Assembly: GCF_001010945.1 (NCBI RefSeq)
Contig: NZ_LBHB01000002.1
Coordinates: 62,001-126,000 of the forward strand
DNA length: 64,000 nt
From: Aurantiacibacter luteus
GTDB taxonomy: Bacteria > Pseudomonadota > Alphaproteobacteria > Sphingomonadales > Sphingomonadaceae
Direction of reading: 5' to 3'
Shown: piece by piece, positions 1 to 8,973 of the stretch
Layout: every line of letters begins with the position of its first letter
Numbering within the stretch: the stretch's first letter is position 1
Notes under the pieces: generated by a model
The model's database searches: none
What the model was told of the DNA's origin: nothing
The model's input: the letters and a program-made list of their open reading frames with translations, nothing else
Program-made: the position numbers and the translations under genes

Positions 1-1
1 C

Positions 2-904
2 TGGGCCGGCCCGCTCGGCCTCGCGGTCCGGCAGCGGCACCTGGCGCTCGAAGCCACCTTGCGCGTGTGGCCCGACCTCTCGCCGGTGCGCAGCCCCGTG
101 CTCCAGCGCTTCCTGCGCGACAGCCAGTTCGGCCTCGTCGCCCGGCGCATCCGCGGCGAGGGCACGCAGTTCGAGGCGCTGTCCGAATACGAGGCGGGCA
201 TGGACCGCCGCCGCATCGACTGGAAGGCCAGCGCCCGCCACACCGCGCTCTACGCCCGCGAGAACGAGAGCGAACGCGACAACCAGATCGTCTTCGCCTT
301 CGATTGCGGGCAGTCGATGATCGAGCCGGTCGACGGCCTGCCGCGCATCGACCGCGCCGTCTCCGCCGCACTGACCGCGGCCTATGTCGCGCTGAAGGGC
401 GGCGACCGGGTGGCGCTGTTCGGGTTCGCCGACCAGCCGCAGCTGATGACGCCCTTCGTCGCCGACACCCGCGCCTTTCACCGCCTGCAGAGCGCCGCGG
501 CGGAGCTCGACTACACGCCCCGCGAGCCCAACTTCACGCTGGCGCTGGCAACGCTCGCCTCGCGGCTGAAGCGTCGCAGCCTGATCGTGCTGTTCTCCGA
601 TTTCGCCGATCCGACCTCCGCCGAGCTGATGGTCGAGAGCGTGGAGCGGCTGGTGCGCCACCACCTCGTCATCTTCGTCACCATGATCGATACCGAGCTC
701 GAGGACCTCGCCGCCATCGAGCCCGCTTCCATCGGCGACATCGCGATGGCCGTCAGCGCCGATTCGCTGGTCCGCCAGCGCGCGCTGGTGCTGGAGAGGT
801 TGCGGCGGCTGGGAGTCAACGTGATCGAGGCCGCGCACGATGCCATCGGCTACCGCCTGATCGACCTCTATCTCGAGAAGAAGCGTAGCGAGGCGATCGG
901 CTGA
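2..904 (+). CDS. DUF58 domain protein, 5' end outside the window
   Basis: The frame is open from the first base, so the start lies upstream of the window; about 300 residues are visible. The DUF58 signature (YEAGMDRRRIDWKASAR) is followed by a von Willebrand A-like fold with a MIDAS-type DCGQSM and a later LFSDFAD strand. DUF58 proteins usually sit beside MoxR AAA+ ATPases and are thought to act in envelope-stress or protein-assembly functions; the exact role is unknown. The TGA stop overlaps the ATG of the SpoIIM-family gene by one base, so the two are probably translationally coupled. A MoxR gene would be expected just upstream, which cannot be seen here. Confidence 0.85.
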   Translation, partial: WAGPLGLAVRQRHLALEATLRVWPDLSPVRSPVLQRFLRDSQFGLVARRIRGEGTQFEALSEYEAGMDRRRIDWKASARHTALYARENESERDNQIVFAFDCGQSMIEPVDGLPRIDRAVSAALTAAYVALKGGDRVALFGFADQPQLMTPFVADTRAFHRLQSAAAELDYTPREPNFTLALATLASRLKRRSLIVLFSDFADPTSAELMVESVERLVRHHLVIFVTMIDTELEDLAAIEPASIGDIAMAVSADSLVRQRALVLERLRRLGVNVIEAAHDAIGYRLIDLYLEKKRSEAIG

Positions 905-1959
905 TGGCGCTCGCCCTGTTCCGCAAGGCCGAGATCGTGCCGCCCGCCGACATCGAGGCGGCCAGCCTGCGCTCCGACCGTTTCCGGCTTGAGCGCGAGG
1001 TCGACTGGCAGCGGCTCGACGCTATCGTCACCGCGCTGGAGAAGGGCCGCCCGCGCGCGATCAGCGACGACGACCTCCTCGACCTGCCCGTGCTCTACCG
1101 CAAGACCGCCTCCAGCCTCGCCGTGGCGCGCGAGACATCGCTCGATGCCGCCGCGCTCGACTATCTGGAGGCGCTGGTGCGGCGCGCATGGTTCCAGATC
1201 TACGGGCCGCGCGTGGGCTTCATCGGCTGGCTGCGCCGCTTTTTCGGGGGCGGCTGGAGTACCTCGGTGCGCGCCATCTGGCTCGACATTTGCATCGCGC
1301 TGGCGGTCTCGGTGGCGGGCGCGCTCGTCGGCTGGCTGCTTGTCGCGCGCGACCAGGAATGGTTCTACGCGCTCGTCCCCGCAGGGATGGCGCAGGGCCG
1401 CGTGCCCGGTGCCTCGCGCGAGGTCCTGCAAGAGGCATTGACCCACGACGGCAGCACCGAAGGACTGACGACGTTCGCCGCCTCGCTTTTCTCCAACAAC
1501 ACCGGCGTCGCCATCATGGCCTTCGCGCTGGGCTTCGCCTTCGGCGTGCCGACCCTGCTGCTGCTGGTCTACAACATGGCGCTGTTGGGCGCGATGCTGT
1601 GGGTCTTCCACGATGCCGGGCTGGGCTACGAATTCGGCGGCTGGCTGAGCGTTCACGGGACGACCGAACTGCTCGCCATCGTCCTTGCAGGGGCCGCGGG
1701 GCTGCACGTGGGGCGCACGATGGCCTTTCCTGGCGAGCGCTCTATCCTCGCCGCCATGCAGGCCGCGGGCCTTCGCGCGGCGCAGGTGATGGCGGGGGTG
1801 GCGCTGATGCTGGTGGTGGCGGGCCTGCTGGAAGGCTACGCCCGCCAGCTCGTCGAGAGCACCGAAATCAAGTATGTCATCGGCGGCTTCATGCTGACGC
1901 TGTGGGTGCTCTACTTCCTCGGCATGATGCGCCCTCCCGAAAGCGAAGGCGAGGCATGA
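904..1959 (+). CDS. SpoIIM (stage II sporulation protein M) family membrane protein
   Basis: This 351-residue protein has a cytosolic N-terminal part of about 125 residues followed by five or so membrane segments. The family hallmark [20 protein letters not shown] lies near residue 250. In non-sporulating alphaproteobacteria this family is found in MoxR/DUF58/RDD operons, as here, and its biochemical role is not established. The start overlaps the DUF58 stop (TGATG) and its own stop overlaps the next start (ATGA), so the three genes form one translationally coupled unit. Confidence 0.88.
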   Translation: MALALFRKAEIVPPADIEAASLRSDRFRLEREVDWQRLDAIVTALEKGRPRAISDDDLLDLPVLYRKTASSLAVARETSLDAAALDYLEALVRRAWFQIYGPRVGFIGWLRRFFGGGWSTSVRAIWLDICIALAVSVAGALVGWLLVARDQEWFYALVPAGMAQGRVPGASREVLQEALTHDGSTEGLTTFAASLFSNNTGVAIMAFALGFAFGVPTLLLLVYNMALLGAMLWVFHDAGLGYEFGGWLSVHGTTELLAIVLAGAAGLHVGRTMAFPGERSILAAMQAAGLRAAQVMAGVALMLVVAGLLEGYARQLVESTEIKYVIGGFMLTLWVLYFLGMMRPPESEGEA

Positions 1960-2864
1960 GCGGGGCCGTCATCCAGATGCGCGTCGATGCCGAAAGGAAT
2001 AGGGGCAAGCGCGACCGGATGCTGGTGACGCCGGAAGGCCTCGCCCTGCCGCTGACCGTGGCGAGCCGGGGCAGCCGCGCGGGCGCGCTGCTGCTCGACC
2101 TCACCTTCATCGTCATCGGCACCGTCGTCTTCCTGCTCACCCTCGCCTTTCTCGGCCTCAGCATCTTCAACGTCGGCGATTCGCCCAGCGGCCCCATCGA
2201 GATCGTGCTGGTCGTCATCATCCTGCTGCTGTTCCTCGCCCGCTACGGCTATTTCATGGCTTTCGAACTCGGCCCGCGCGGGGCGACGCCGGGCAAGCGG
2301 CTGCTCGGCATCCGGGTGGCGGCGCGCCCAAGTAACTACGAGGGGGGCGGGCAGCTGACTGCCGAGATGGTTATCGCGCGCAACCTCGTGCGCGATGTAG
2401 AGGTCTTCCTGCCGCTGTTCTTCATGCTGGGCGGCGGAGAACAGGCGGGCGTGGCGGGCCTTGCGGCCTTCGTCTGGCTGGCGGTGTTCGTGCTGTTCCC
2501 GTTCTTCAACAAGGATGCCCTTCGCGCGGGCGACCTGGTGGCCGGGACCTGGGTGGTCGAATCGCGCGTGGCGAAGCTGAAGGAGGCCATGTCCCTCGCC
2601 CCGGACCGCCGCGCCGACTATCGCTTCGGGCCGGAGGAACTCTCGGTCTACGGCGAGCACGAGCTGCAGGTGCTCGAGAACGTGCTGCGGCAGGGCCAGG
2701 CCGATGCGCAGCGCGACGTGGCGCTTGCCATCACCCGCAAGATCGGCTGGCAGCTGGGCGCGGGCGACGAGCGCGAGTTCCTCGAGGCATTCTACGCCGC
2801 GCTGCGCGGCCACCTGGAAAGCGGGATGCGCTTCGGCAGGCGCAAGCGCGACAAGCATTCCTGA
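1956..2864 (+). CDS. RDD family membrane protein
   Basis: I chose the ATG at 1956 because it overlaps the SpoIIM stop as ATGA and gives a 302-residue protein; the open frame continues upstream only as an antisense-like extension. The N-terminal half holds three or so membrane segments with the RDD-family arginine and aspartates (RAGALLLDL, later FNKDALRAGDLVAGTWVV). The C-terminal roughly 100 residues are charged and soluble, ending in a region rich in Arg and Lys. RDD proteins are probably transport-related or membrane accessory factors. Position suggests it works with the SpoIIM and DUF58 products. Confidence 0.85.
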   Translation: MSGAVIQMRVDAERNRGKRDRMLVTPEGLALPLTVASRGSRAGALLLDLTFIVIGTVVFLLTLAFLGLSIFNVGDSPSGPIEIVLVVIILLLFLARYGYFMAFELGPRGATPGKRLLGIRVAARPSNYEGGGQLTAEMVIARNLVRDVEVFLPLFFMLGGGEQAGVAGLAAFVWLAVFVLFPFFNKDALRAGDLVAGTWVVESRVAKLKEAMSLAPDRRADYRFGPEELSVYGEHELQVLENVLRQGQADAQRDVALAITRKIGWQLGAGDEREFLEAFYAALRGHLESGMRFGRRKRDKHS

Positions 2865-2961
2865 GTCCCTTGCCGCCACGGCGCCGACTTGTGCACAGGC
2901 CCGTTTCGCCGCCGTGACAAGGCGTGATACAATCCCTGCAATATCAACGGGGAGACCACCG

Positions 2962-4254
2962 ATGAGGATAGGAAACTACCGCTGGGACAACGAGCTGGCG
3001 CTCGAGGTCCTGCAAAAAATCGGGCTCGCGCTCGTCGTGCTGCTCGTCACCTGGCTGCTCGCGCGAGCCGCCAAGTGGGCCTTCGCCAGGCTGGTCGACA
3101 ACGTCGGCTTCCTCCAGCGCTCCACCTCGTCGGGCACCTCCATCGGCGAGCAGCTGGGCAAGATCGTCGGCTTGCTGATCTGGGGCTTCGGCCTGCTCGT
3201 TGTGCTGACCGTGCTCGGCCTCGGCAGTGTCGCCGGACCGATCGACACGCTGCTCAACAACGTGATGGCCTTCATTCCCAAACTGGTGGGCGCGGGGCTG
3301 ATCTTCTTCATCGGCCTGATGCTGGCACGCATCGCTCGCGACCTGATCGTCGCCACCCTGCAGACCGTCGACTTCGACAAGTGGGCGAACCGCGGCGGGG
3401 TGGAGACCGCGACCGGCAACACCACCATCTCCAAGACCATCGGCACCATCGTCTATGCCGTGATCGTGATCTTCGTCTCGATCCTGGCGCTCGATGCGCT
3501 GGACCTCGAGAGCGTGTCGGGTCCGGCGAGCGACATGCTGCGCCTCATCCTCGATGCCATCCCGCGGATCATCGGCGCGGCGCTGCTGCTGGCGCTGGGC
3601 TATCTCATCAGCCGCTTCGTGGTGCAGGTGCTGCGCGAAGTGCTGCCCGGCCTCGGCGTCGACCGCGCGCTGTCCTCCAGCGAGGTGCTGCCCGCGGGCA
3701 CCGCCGTCTCCGATGTGATCGCGCGCGTGGTGCAGGTGGCCATCGTCCTGTTCTTCGCCATCGCCGCCACCCGCCTGCTCGGCTTTCCCGAGCTGACCGC
3801 GATCCTCGATCAGGTGCTCGAGCTCGGCGGACGGGTGGTGTTCGGCGCGGTGGTGATCGGCGTAGGCTTCGCCATCGCCGGTTTCCTCGTGCGGATGATC
3901 AGCGGCACGGGCGGGCAGACGACGCTGGCCGCCAGCATCGTCAAGTGGGCGACGATCGTGCTCTTCACCTTCATGGGCCTGCAGTTCATGGGCGTGGGCG
4001 AGGAGATCGTGCAGACCGCCTTCACCGCCGCCGCCATCGGCGCGGGCGTAGCGGGCGCGCTGGCCTTCGGCCTCGGCGGACGCGAATGGGCGGGCCGCAA
4101 GCTCGAGCAGATCGACAGGCACGTGGAGAACTATTCGCCCACGACCATTGAGCGGCCGGCCTCGCGCCGCGTGGCCGACGCGCCGGGTACGACATCGAGC
4201 ATGTCCGATCCCTCGCCATCGGACGATCCAGCCGACCTGCCGCCGGGCAGTTAA
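2962..4254 (+). CDS. CmpX-like membrane protein with repeated TM-helix modules
   Basis: This 430-residue polytopic protein is preceded by a purine-rich GGGGAG about 8 bases before the ATG. About nine hydrophobic helices alternate with short loops that repeat the pattern of a helix followed by a Gly-rich amphipathic segment. The last unit (AIGAGVAGALAFGLGGREWA) resembles the pore-lining segment of MscS-type channels, as in the CmpX family. It is likely a mechanosensitive or small-conductance channel in the inner membrane. The C-terminal roughly 50 residues are Pro/Ser rich and look disordered. It is monocistronic by spacing, although the palindrome at 4284-4311 could terminate it. Confidence 0.8.
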   Translation: MRIGNYRWDNELALEVLQKIGLALVVLLVTWLLARAAKWAFARLVDNVGFLQRSTSSGTSIGEQLGKIVGLLIWGFGLLVVLTVLGLGSVAGPIDTLLNNVMAFIPKLVGAGLIFFIGLMLARIARDLIVATLQTVDFDKWANRGGVETATGNTTISKTIGTIVYAVIVIFVSILALDALDLESVSGPASDMLRLILDAIPRIIGAALLLALGYLISRFVVQVLREVLPGLGVDRALSSSEVLPAGTAVSDVIARVVQVAIVLFFAIAATRLLGFPELTAILDQVLELGGRVVFGAVVIGVGFAIAGFLVRMISGTGGQTTLAASIVKWATIVLFTFMGLQFMGVGEEIVQTAFTAAAIGAGVAGALAFGLGGREWAGRKLEQIDRHVENYSPTTIERPASRRVADAPGTTSSMSDPSPSDDPADLPPGS

Positions 4255-4283
4255 GGCTACCGCATTTCCCGGAACGTCATTAC

Positions 4284-4311
4284 GGGGCGCAGGGTCATGA
4301 TCCTGCGCCCC
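4284..4311. promoter_or_regulatory. 28-bp palindrome centred on the GNAT start codon
   Basis: Bases 4284-4293 (GGGGCGCAGG) are exactly complementary to 4302-4311 (CCTGCGCCCC). The 8-base centre GTCATGAT contains the ATG of the acetyltransferase gene at 4297. As RNA this is a 10-bp GC-rich hairpin with the start codon in its loop; as DNA it is a possible operator. It could also terminate the upstream channel gene, but no T-run follows. The structure is read directly from the sequence; any function is inferred. Confidence 0.6.
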
Positions 4312-4815
4312 GCTTCGTTAGCCGATGCCGAACCGCTTGCCCGCCTGGGCCGCGAGAGCTTCTGCGCCGCATTCGAGCACCTCTACCGCCCGCAGGACCT
4401 CGCCACCTTTCTGCACGATGTCTATTCGGTAAACGCGGTGCGGGGCGAGATCGCCGATCCGACGATCACCCACCGCCTCGCGCAGGACGAGCCCGGCGGC
4501 CCTCTCACCGGCTTCGTCAAGATGCGCGCGCCCAGCTGGTATGCCGAACATTCGGATGCCGCGCGGCCCATCGCGCTCGGCCAGCTCTACACCGACCCCG
4601 CGCGCACCGGCGAGGGCATCGGTGCCGCGCTGATGGACTGGGCGCTCGGCTTTGCCCGCGATGGCGGGCACGACGCGGTACAGCTGTCGGTCTGGGCGGA
4701 GAACCACGCCGCACAGCGCTTCTATGCCCGCTACGGCTTTGCCAAGATCGCCGACATCCACTTCCCCGTCGGCGAACAGCTGGACGAGGAGTTCCTTTTG
4801 GAACTGCGCCTGTAA
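4297..4815 (+). CDS. GNAT family N-acetyltransferase
   Basis: This 172-residue protein begins with the usual GNAT opening (ILRPASLADAEPLARLGRESF). It contains the acetyl-CoA-binding motif A region (LGQLYTDPARTGEGIGAALMDWAL, a Q/RxxGxG/A-like stretch near residues 91-114) and the motif B region NHAAQRFYARYGF near residue 137. It transfers an acetyl group from acetyl-CoA to an amine; the substrate cannot be told. The ATG lies in the loop of a perfect 10-bp inverted repeat and no clear Shine-Dalgarno is free of that hairpin, so translation may be structurally controlled. Confidence 0.88.
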   Translation: MILRPASLADAEPLARLGRESFCAAFEHLYRPQDLATFLHDVYSVNAVRGEIADPTITHRLAQDEPGGPLTGFVKMRAPSWYAEHSDAARPIALGQLYTDPARTGEGIGAALMDWALGFARDGGHDAVQLSVWAENHAAQRFYARYGFAKIADIHFPVGEQLDEEFLLELRL

Positions 4816-4870
4816 AGCGCTACGTCAAGGTTAAGCACCCTTTAGGGGTTTTGCGGCACAGCTGGCGGCG

Positions 4871-6118
4871 ATGGGTATCGCAGCACTTCAACTCCCCGAT
4901 CTGGACTCCCCCGCACGGCCCCTGCCGGACGAGTTGGTCTCCGATCCCGGCATCGACCGCATCCTCGCCAGCGTGCGCGGGCATCTCGGCCTCGACATCG
5001 CCTTCGTCGCGCGCTGGGTGGAGGGCGAACAGCGCGAGCTGACGCACGTTTCCAGCGACCTCGACCTGCCGATGGGCCCGGGCTACCGCAATCCGCGCGA
5101 GGAGGGCTATTGCTGGCACATCCTCAACGGCCGCCTGCCCGAGCTGATCCAGGATCCCGCCGACTACCCGCTGACCGCGACCATGGAGATCACCGAGTTC
5201 CTGCCGGTGGGCTGCCATCTCAACACGCCGCTGCGCCTGTCCGACGGCACCGTCTGGGGCAGCTTCTGCGCGCTCGGGCGCAAGACCGACCGCACCATGA
5301 CCGAGCGCGACCTAGGCATCCTCAAGAGCTTTGCGGGCCTTGCCGCCGAGCGCATCGAGAGCTCGCTGGAGGGCGACATGCTGCGACGCGGGGCGCGCGA
5401 GCGTGTCGTTTCCATGCTGGACGGGCACGGCGTGTCCACCTTCCTGCAGCCGATCGTCTCGCTGGAAACGGGCCAGCCGGTGGGCGTCGAATGCCTCTCG
5501 CGCTTTCCCGACCTCACCAAGCGCGGGCCCGATGCCTGGTTCGAGGATGCCGAACTCGTCGGCCTGGGCGAGGAACTGGAGACCACCGCGCTCAAGGTGG
5601 CGCTGGAAAGCATCGCGCACATTCCCGATGGTATCTACGCCACCATCAACGCCTCGCCGCGCACCGTGGCCTCGGGCGCGGTGCGGCGCCTGCTGGAAAC
5701 CAGCAGTGCGAAGAACCTCGTCGTCGAGGTGACCGAGCACAGCGACGTCGAGGATTTCGACCTGCTCGCGCGCGAGATCGCCGCGCTCAAGGCCCATGCC
5801 CGCATCGCCATCGACGATGTCGGCACCGGCTACGCGGGGCTGCGTCACATCGTCGACCTGCAGCCCGACATCCTGAAGATGGACATGGTGCTGACCCGCG
5901 GGATCGAGCGCGATCCGGCGAGGAAGGCCATGACCGCGGCGCTGGTGCAGCTGGGGCGGGAACTCGGCTGCAGCATCGTGGCCGAGGGCATCGAGACCGA
6001 GGTCGAGGCCGAGGCGATGAAGGCCCTCGGTGTGGATCTCGGCCAGGGCTACCTGTTCTCGCGCCCGCTACCCACGGTGGCGGCGCAGCAGTACCTGCTC
6101 GGCTTTACCCGCCACTAG
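4871..6118 (+). CDS. GAF-EAL cyclic-di-GMP phosphodiesterase
   Basis: The 415-residue protein has an N-terminal GAF-like sensor domain (about residues 20-165) and a C-terminal EAL domain (about 180-412). The signature EAL is written ECL here (VGVECLSRF), but the metal and catalytic residues appear kept: the Glu of ECL, Asn in TINASP, Glu in VVEVTEHS, the DD of IDDVGTGY, Lys in DILKMD, and Glu in VAEGIET. It therefore probably hydrolyses c-di-GMP to pGpG under control of a GAF ligand, and no GGDEF domain is present. Its TAG stop shares a CTAG with the stop of the convergent antiporter gene. Confidence 0.9.
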   Translation: MGIAALQLPDLDSPARPLPDELVSDPGIDRILASVRGHLGLDIAFVARWVEGEQRELTHVSSDLDLPMGPGYRNPREEGYCWHILNGRLPELIQDPADYPLTATMEITEFLPVGCHLNTPLRLSDGTVWGSFCALGRKTDRTMTERDLGILKSFAGLAAERIESSLEGDMLRRGARERVVSMLDGHGVSTFLQPIVSLETGQPVGVECLSRFPDLTKRGPDAWFEDAELVGLGEELETTALKVALESIAHIPDGIYATINASPRTVASGAVRRLLETSSAKNLVVEVTEHSDVEDFDLLAREIAALKAHARIAIDDVGTGYAGLRHIVDLQPDILKMDMVLTRGIERDPARKAMTAALVQLGRELGCSIVAEGIETEVEAEAMKALGVDLGQGYLFSRPLPTVAAQQYLLGFTRH

Positions 6119-7884
6119 CGGGTGGAAGGCCCGTCCAGCCGCAGCACGCGCTGCTGTTCGCGCGTCATGTCCTGCGCCGCGTAGATATCGCCGCCCTCGA
6201 TCTGCAGGCGCATCCGCTCGCGGTCGTTCTCGCGGTAATGGGCCGCGGCCGAGCTGCGTTCCTCCTCGCTCAGCCCGACGTACTCGAGAGCCATGAGCGC
6301 CATGCTGATCGACGATTCAAACACTTCGCGCATGACGTACTGCGCGGGCGAGCGGGCGAGTTCGATAACCGACCGTCGGTCGAACCCGCGCACATAGATC
6401 GCCGCATCGCCCCAGGCCTGGTGCACCGAGGCGATCAGCTCGGCATCGGGCACCTCGTCCATGCAGAACATGATGAGCTGCGCCTCGGCGGCGCCCGCCT
6501 GGCGCAACATGTCCATGCGTGTGCCGTCGCCGTAATAGACTTTGCTGCCGAATTCGTCGGCCACGTCGATCTGCTCCGCGTCGCGGTCGATCACCGTCAC
6601 CGACAGGCCGCCCGCCATAAGCACCTGAGCCACGCTTTGCCCGAACCGGCCGTAACCGACCACCACCGCGCTCGCACCCTCGGGGCGCGGTTCCTCGCGG
6701 GTTTCTGTGCTCTCGGTGTCCTCGCGGCGGATGCGGCGGGTGACCATCATCAGGAACGGCGTCGCGGCCATCGACAGGGTGACGATGGCGCCGAAGATGC
6801 TGGCCGATTGCTGTTCGATCAGCAGCGCGTCCTGCGCCACGGTGTAGAGCACGAAGGCGAACTCGCCGCCCTGGCTCAGAAGAAGGCCGAGCCCGACCGC
6901 GGCCTGCCAGCGCATCTTCATGACGAGGCCGATGGCGGTGATGATCGTCGTCTTGACGAGGATCAGCAGCGCCGCGAACCCGAACACGAACAGCGGCCGC
7001 TCGGCGATGGCGCCGAGGTCCAGCATCATGCCGACAGCAACGAAGAAAAGGCCCAGCAGGATGGCGCGGAAGGGCTCGATATCGGCCTCGAGCTCGTGCC
7101 GGTAGGGGGTGTCCGCCAGCATCACCCCGGCGATGAAGGCGCCCAGCGCGGGCGAGAGGCCCAGCCACTGCATCAGCGTGGCGCTGGCGAGCACGGTGAA
7201 CAGCGCCGCCACGATGAACAGCTCGCGCTCCCCCATGCCGCCGATCAGGCGGAACAGCGGACGGATCAGCAGGCGGCCCGCCAGGATTAGGCCGACGATG
7301 GCCCCCACGGTGATGAGCGCCAACTGCCAGCCACCCGGCCCCTCGTCGGCCATCGGATTGCGGCTCATCGCGGTGACGATGGTAAGCAGCGGAATGATCG
7401 ACAGGTCCTGGAACAGTAAAATGGCAAAGGCCTTCTCGCCGAAGGGCGTGCGCAGGCGGCCCGCGCTCTGCAGCATCGGCAGCACCTGCGCCGTCGACGA
7501 CAGGCCAAGCGGCAGCCCGATCGCCAGCGCCGCCTCCAGCGTGTAGCCGGTCAGCGCGAGGATGGTCGCCGTCACCGCGAGCCCGCAGGCCGCGACCTGC
7601 GCCAGCCCCAGCCCGAAGATCAGGTGCTTCATGCGCCACAATCGCTCCGGGCTCAGCTCCAGCCCGACCACGAACAGCAGCATGGTAATGCCGAGTTCGG
7701 CGACGGTCGCCATCTCCTCGGCTCCGCCCACCCAGCCGAGCACGGACGGGCCGAGCAGCGCGCCCGCGACGAGATAGCCCAGCGTCGCGCCGAGCCCCGC
7801 GCGGCGGAACAGCAGCACGGCAAGCAGCGCGAAGCCCAGCATCAGCAGGGCATCGAGCAGGATCAGGCCGTCATGCGCGCCCAT
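6115..7884 (-). CDS. KefB/KefC-type cation:proton antiporter (CPA2) with TrkA-N domain
   Basis: This 589-residue protein has an N-terminal Na+/H+-exchanger domain of about 12-13 membrane helices (residues 5-380). A cytosolic Rossmann TrkA-N domain follows, with GYGRFG at its nucleotide-binding turn (about residue 410) and a C-terminal tail of about 80 residues. Such proteins exchange K+ or Na+ for H+ and are gated by NAD(H) or glutathione adducts. Family membership is clear, but ion choice is not readable. It is followed 12 bases upstream by the zntB-like gene on the same strand, so the two may be co-transcribed. Confidence 0.9.
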   Translation of the reverse strand: MGAHDGLILLDALLMLGFALLAVLLFRRAGLGATLGYLVAGALLGPSVLGWVGGAEEMATVAELGITMLLFVVGLELSPERLWRMKHLIFGLGLAQVAACGLAVTATILALTGYTLEAALAIGLPLGLSSTAQVLPMLQSAGRLRTPFGEKAFAILLFQDLSIIPLLTIVTAMSRNPMADEGPGGWQLALITVGAIVGLILAGRLLIRPLFRLIGGMGERELFIVAALFTVLASATLMQWLGLSPALGAFIAGVMLADTPYRHELEADIEPFRAILLGLFFVAVGMMLDLGAIAERPLFVFGFAALLILVKTTIITAIGLVMKMRWQAAVGLGLLLSQGGEFAFVLYTVAQDALLIEQQSASIFGAIVTLSMAATPFLMMVTRRIRREDTESTETREEPRPEGASAVVVGYGRFGQSVAQVLMAGGLSVTVIDRDAEQIDVADEFGSKVYYGDGTRMDMLRQAGAAEAQLIMFCMDEVPDAELIASVHQAWGDAAIYVRGFDRRSVIELARSPAQYVMREVFESSISMALMALEYVGLSEEERSSAAAHYRENDRERMRLQIEGGDIYAAQDMTREQQRVLRLDGPSTR

Positions 7885-7896
7885 CGGCCCCGCCTC

Positions 7897-8901
7897 TCAC
7901 AGCCATTTCCATTTCCAGAACAGGATCACCTGCGCGATCAGGATTGCGCCGCAGATGCCGCAGACGATCCAGAAGCCGTTGGCGCTTTCCACCCATGGCA
8001 AGCCGCCCACGTTGATTCCCAGCAGGCCGGTTATGAAGCCCAGCGGCAGGAAGATCGCGGCAACGATGGTCAGCAGGTAGTTCGTCCGCTCCGCCCGCGC
8101 ATCGGACCGGGCGCGGATGTCGTCCTGTAGGACGACGGCGCTTTCCTTGGAGATGTTGATGTCGTCGAGATAGCGGCGCAGGCGGTCGATGCTCTCGGCG
8201 ATCTCGCGCCGGTCGTCCTTCTCGAACCAGGCGGGCGCGTCGCGGGCGATGGTCTCCAGCGCCTCGTGCTGCGGGGCCATGTGACGTTGCAGCGCCAGCC
8301 CGTTGCGTCGGATGATCGAGATGCGCCTGAGCTTCTCGCCCGTATCCTGGTCGAGATCGGCATCCTCCATCGCGTCAATGGCATCGTTCATGTCGACGAT
8401 GGAACTGCCCATGCGCCCGATCATCGCCTCGATCAGGTCGGTAATGGTGCGCCCGGCATCGTGCGGGCCCCGGCCGGCGTCGATCTGGGCGAGCACGTCG
8501 CGCGGGGTTTGCAGGCGGCGACGGCGCAGGGTGACGAGGCGGTGGCCGTCGCACCAAAGCTGCATCGAGACCATGTCCTCGGGCTCCGCGCCGGGATTGA
8601 AGTTGATGCCGCGCAGAACGGCCACCAGCGTATCGCCCTCGCGGAAGGCGCGCGGGCGGGTGGATTCGTCGGTCAGCAGCTCCACCGTCGGCTCTGGCAG
8701 GCCGAGGCCGTGTTCGAACCACCGGGCCGCATCCGCGTGGTTGCGGCACAGGTGTATCCACATGACCTCGTGCGGGAACGCGGGCTGCCATGTCTGCACC
8801 TCAGCCCAGGAGATCGGCCGCCCCCCGCCGCGCCCGTCGAGCACGCGGGCGAAAAGCACGGGGCCGTCGAGGTCCTGGTCGTCGGTATGGAGAGCGCTCA
8901 T
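7897..8901 (-). CDS. zntB: CorA-superfamily zinc transporter, ZntB-like
   Basis: The 334-residue form from the ATG at 8901 (MSALHTDDQ) is preferred over a 10-residue longer one. A large cytosolic alpha/beta N-terminal domain is followed by a long helix and two C-terminal membrane helices. The loop between them reads GLLGINVGGLP, the GxN motif in the form typical of ZntB rather than the GMN of magnesium CorA. It ends with a basic WKWKWL tail. It likely moves Zn2+ across the inner membrane. The substrate assignment rests on family resemblance only. Confidence 0.82.
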   Translation of the reverse strand: MSALHTDDQDLDGPVLFARVLDGRGGGRPISWAEVQTWQPAFPHEVMWIHLCRNHADAARWFEHGLGLPEPTVELLTDESTRPRAFREGDTLVAVLRGINFNPGAEPEDMVSMQLWCDGHRLVTLRRRRLQTPRDVLAQIDAGRGPHDAGRTITDLIEAMIGRMGSSIVDMNDAIDAMEDADLDQDTGEKLRRISIIRRNGLALQRHMAPQHEALETIARDAPAWFEKDDRREIAESIDRLRRYLDDINISKESAVVLQDDIRARSDARAERTNYLLTIVAAIFLPLGFITGLLGINVGGLPWVESANGFWIVCGICGAILIAQVILFWKWKWL

Positions 8902-8973
8902 CGCATTGCCGCCTAGCGCCTCGCGGCGCACCTGTCATTGCCCCGTCATCCTTCGCGGCCTATATCGCGCCTC

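Noticed and set aside
5110-7290. Long plus-strand open frame across the EAL gene and the antiporter
   Set aside because: Partly a shifted frame of the EAL gene, partly antisense to the antiporter; no family features.
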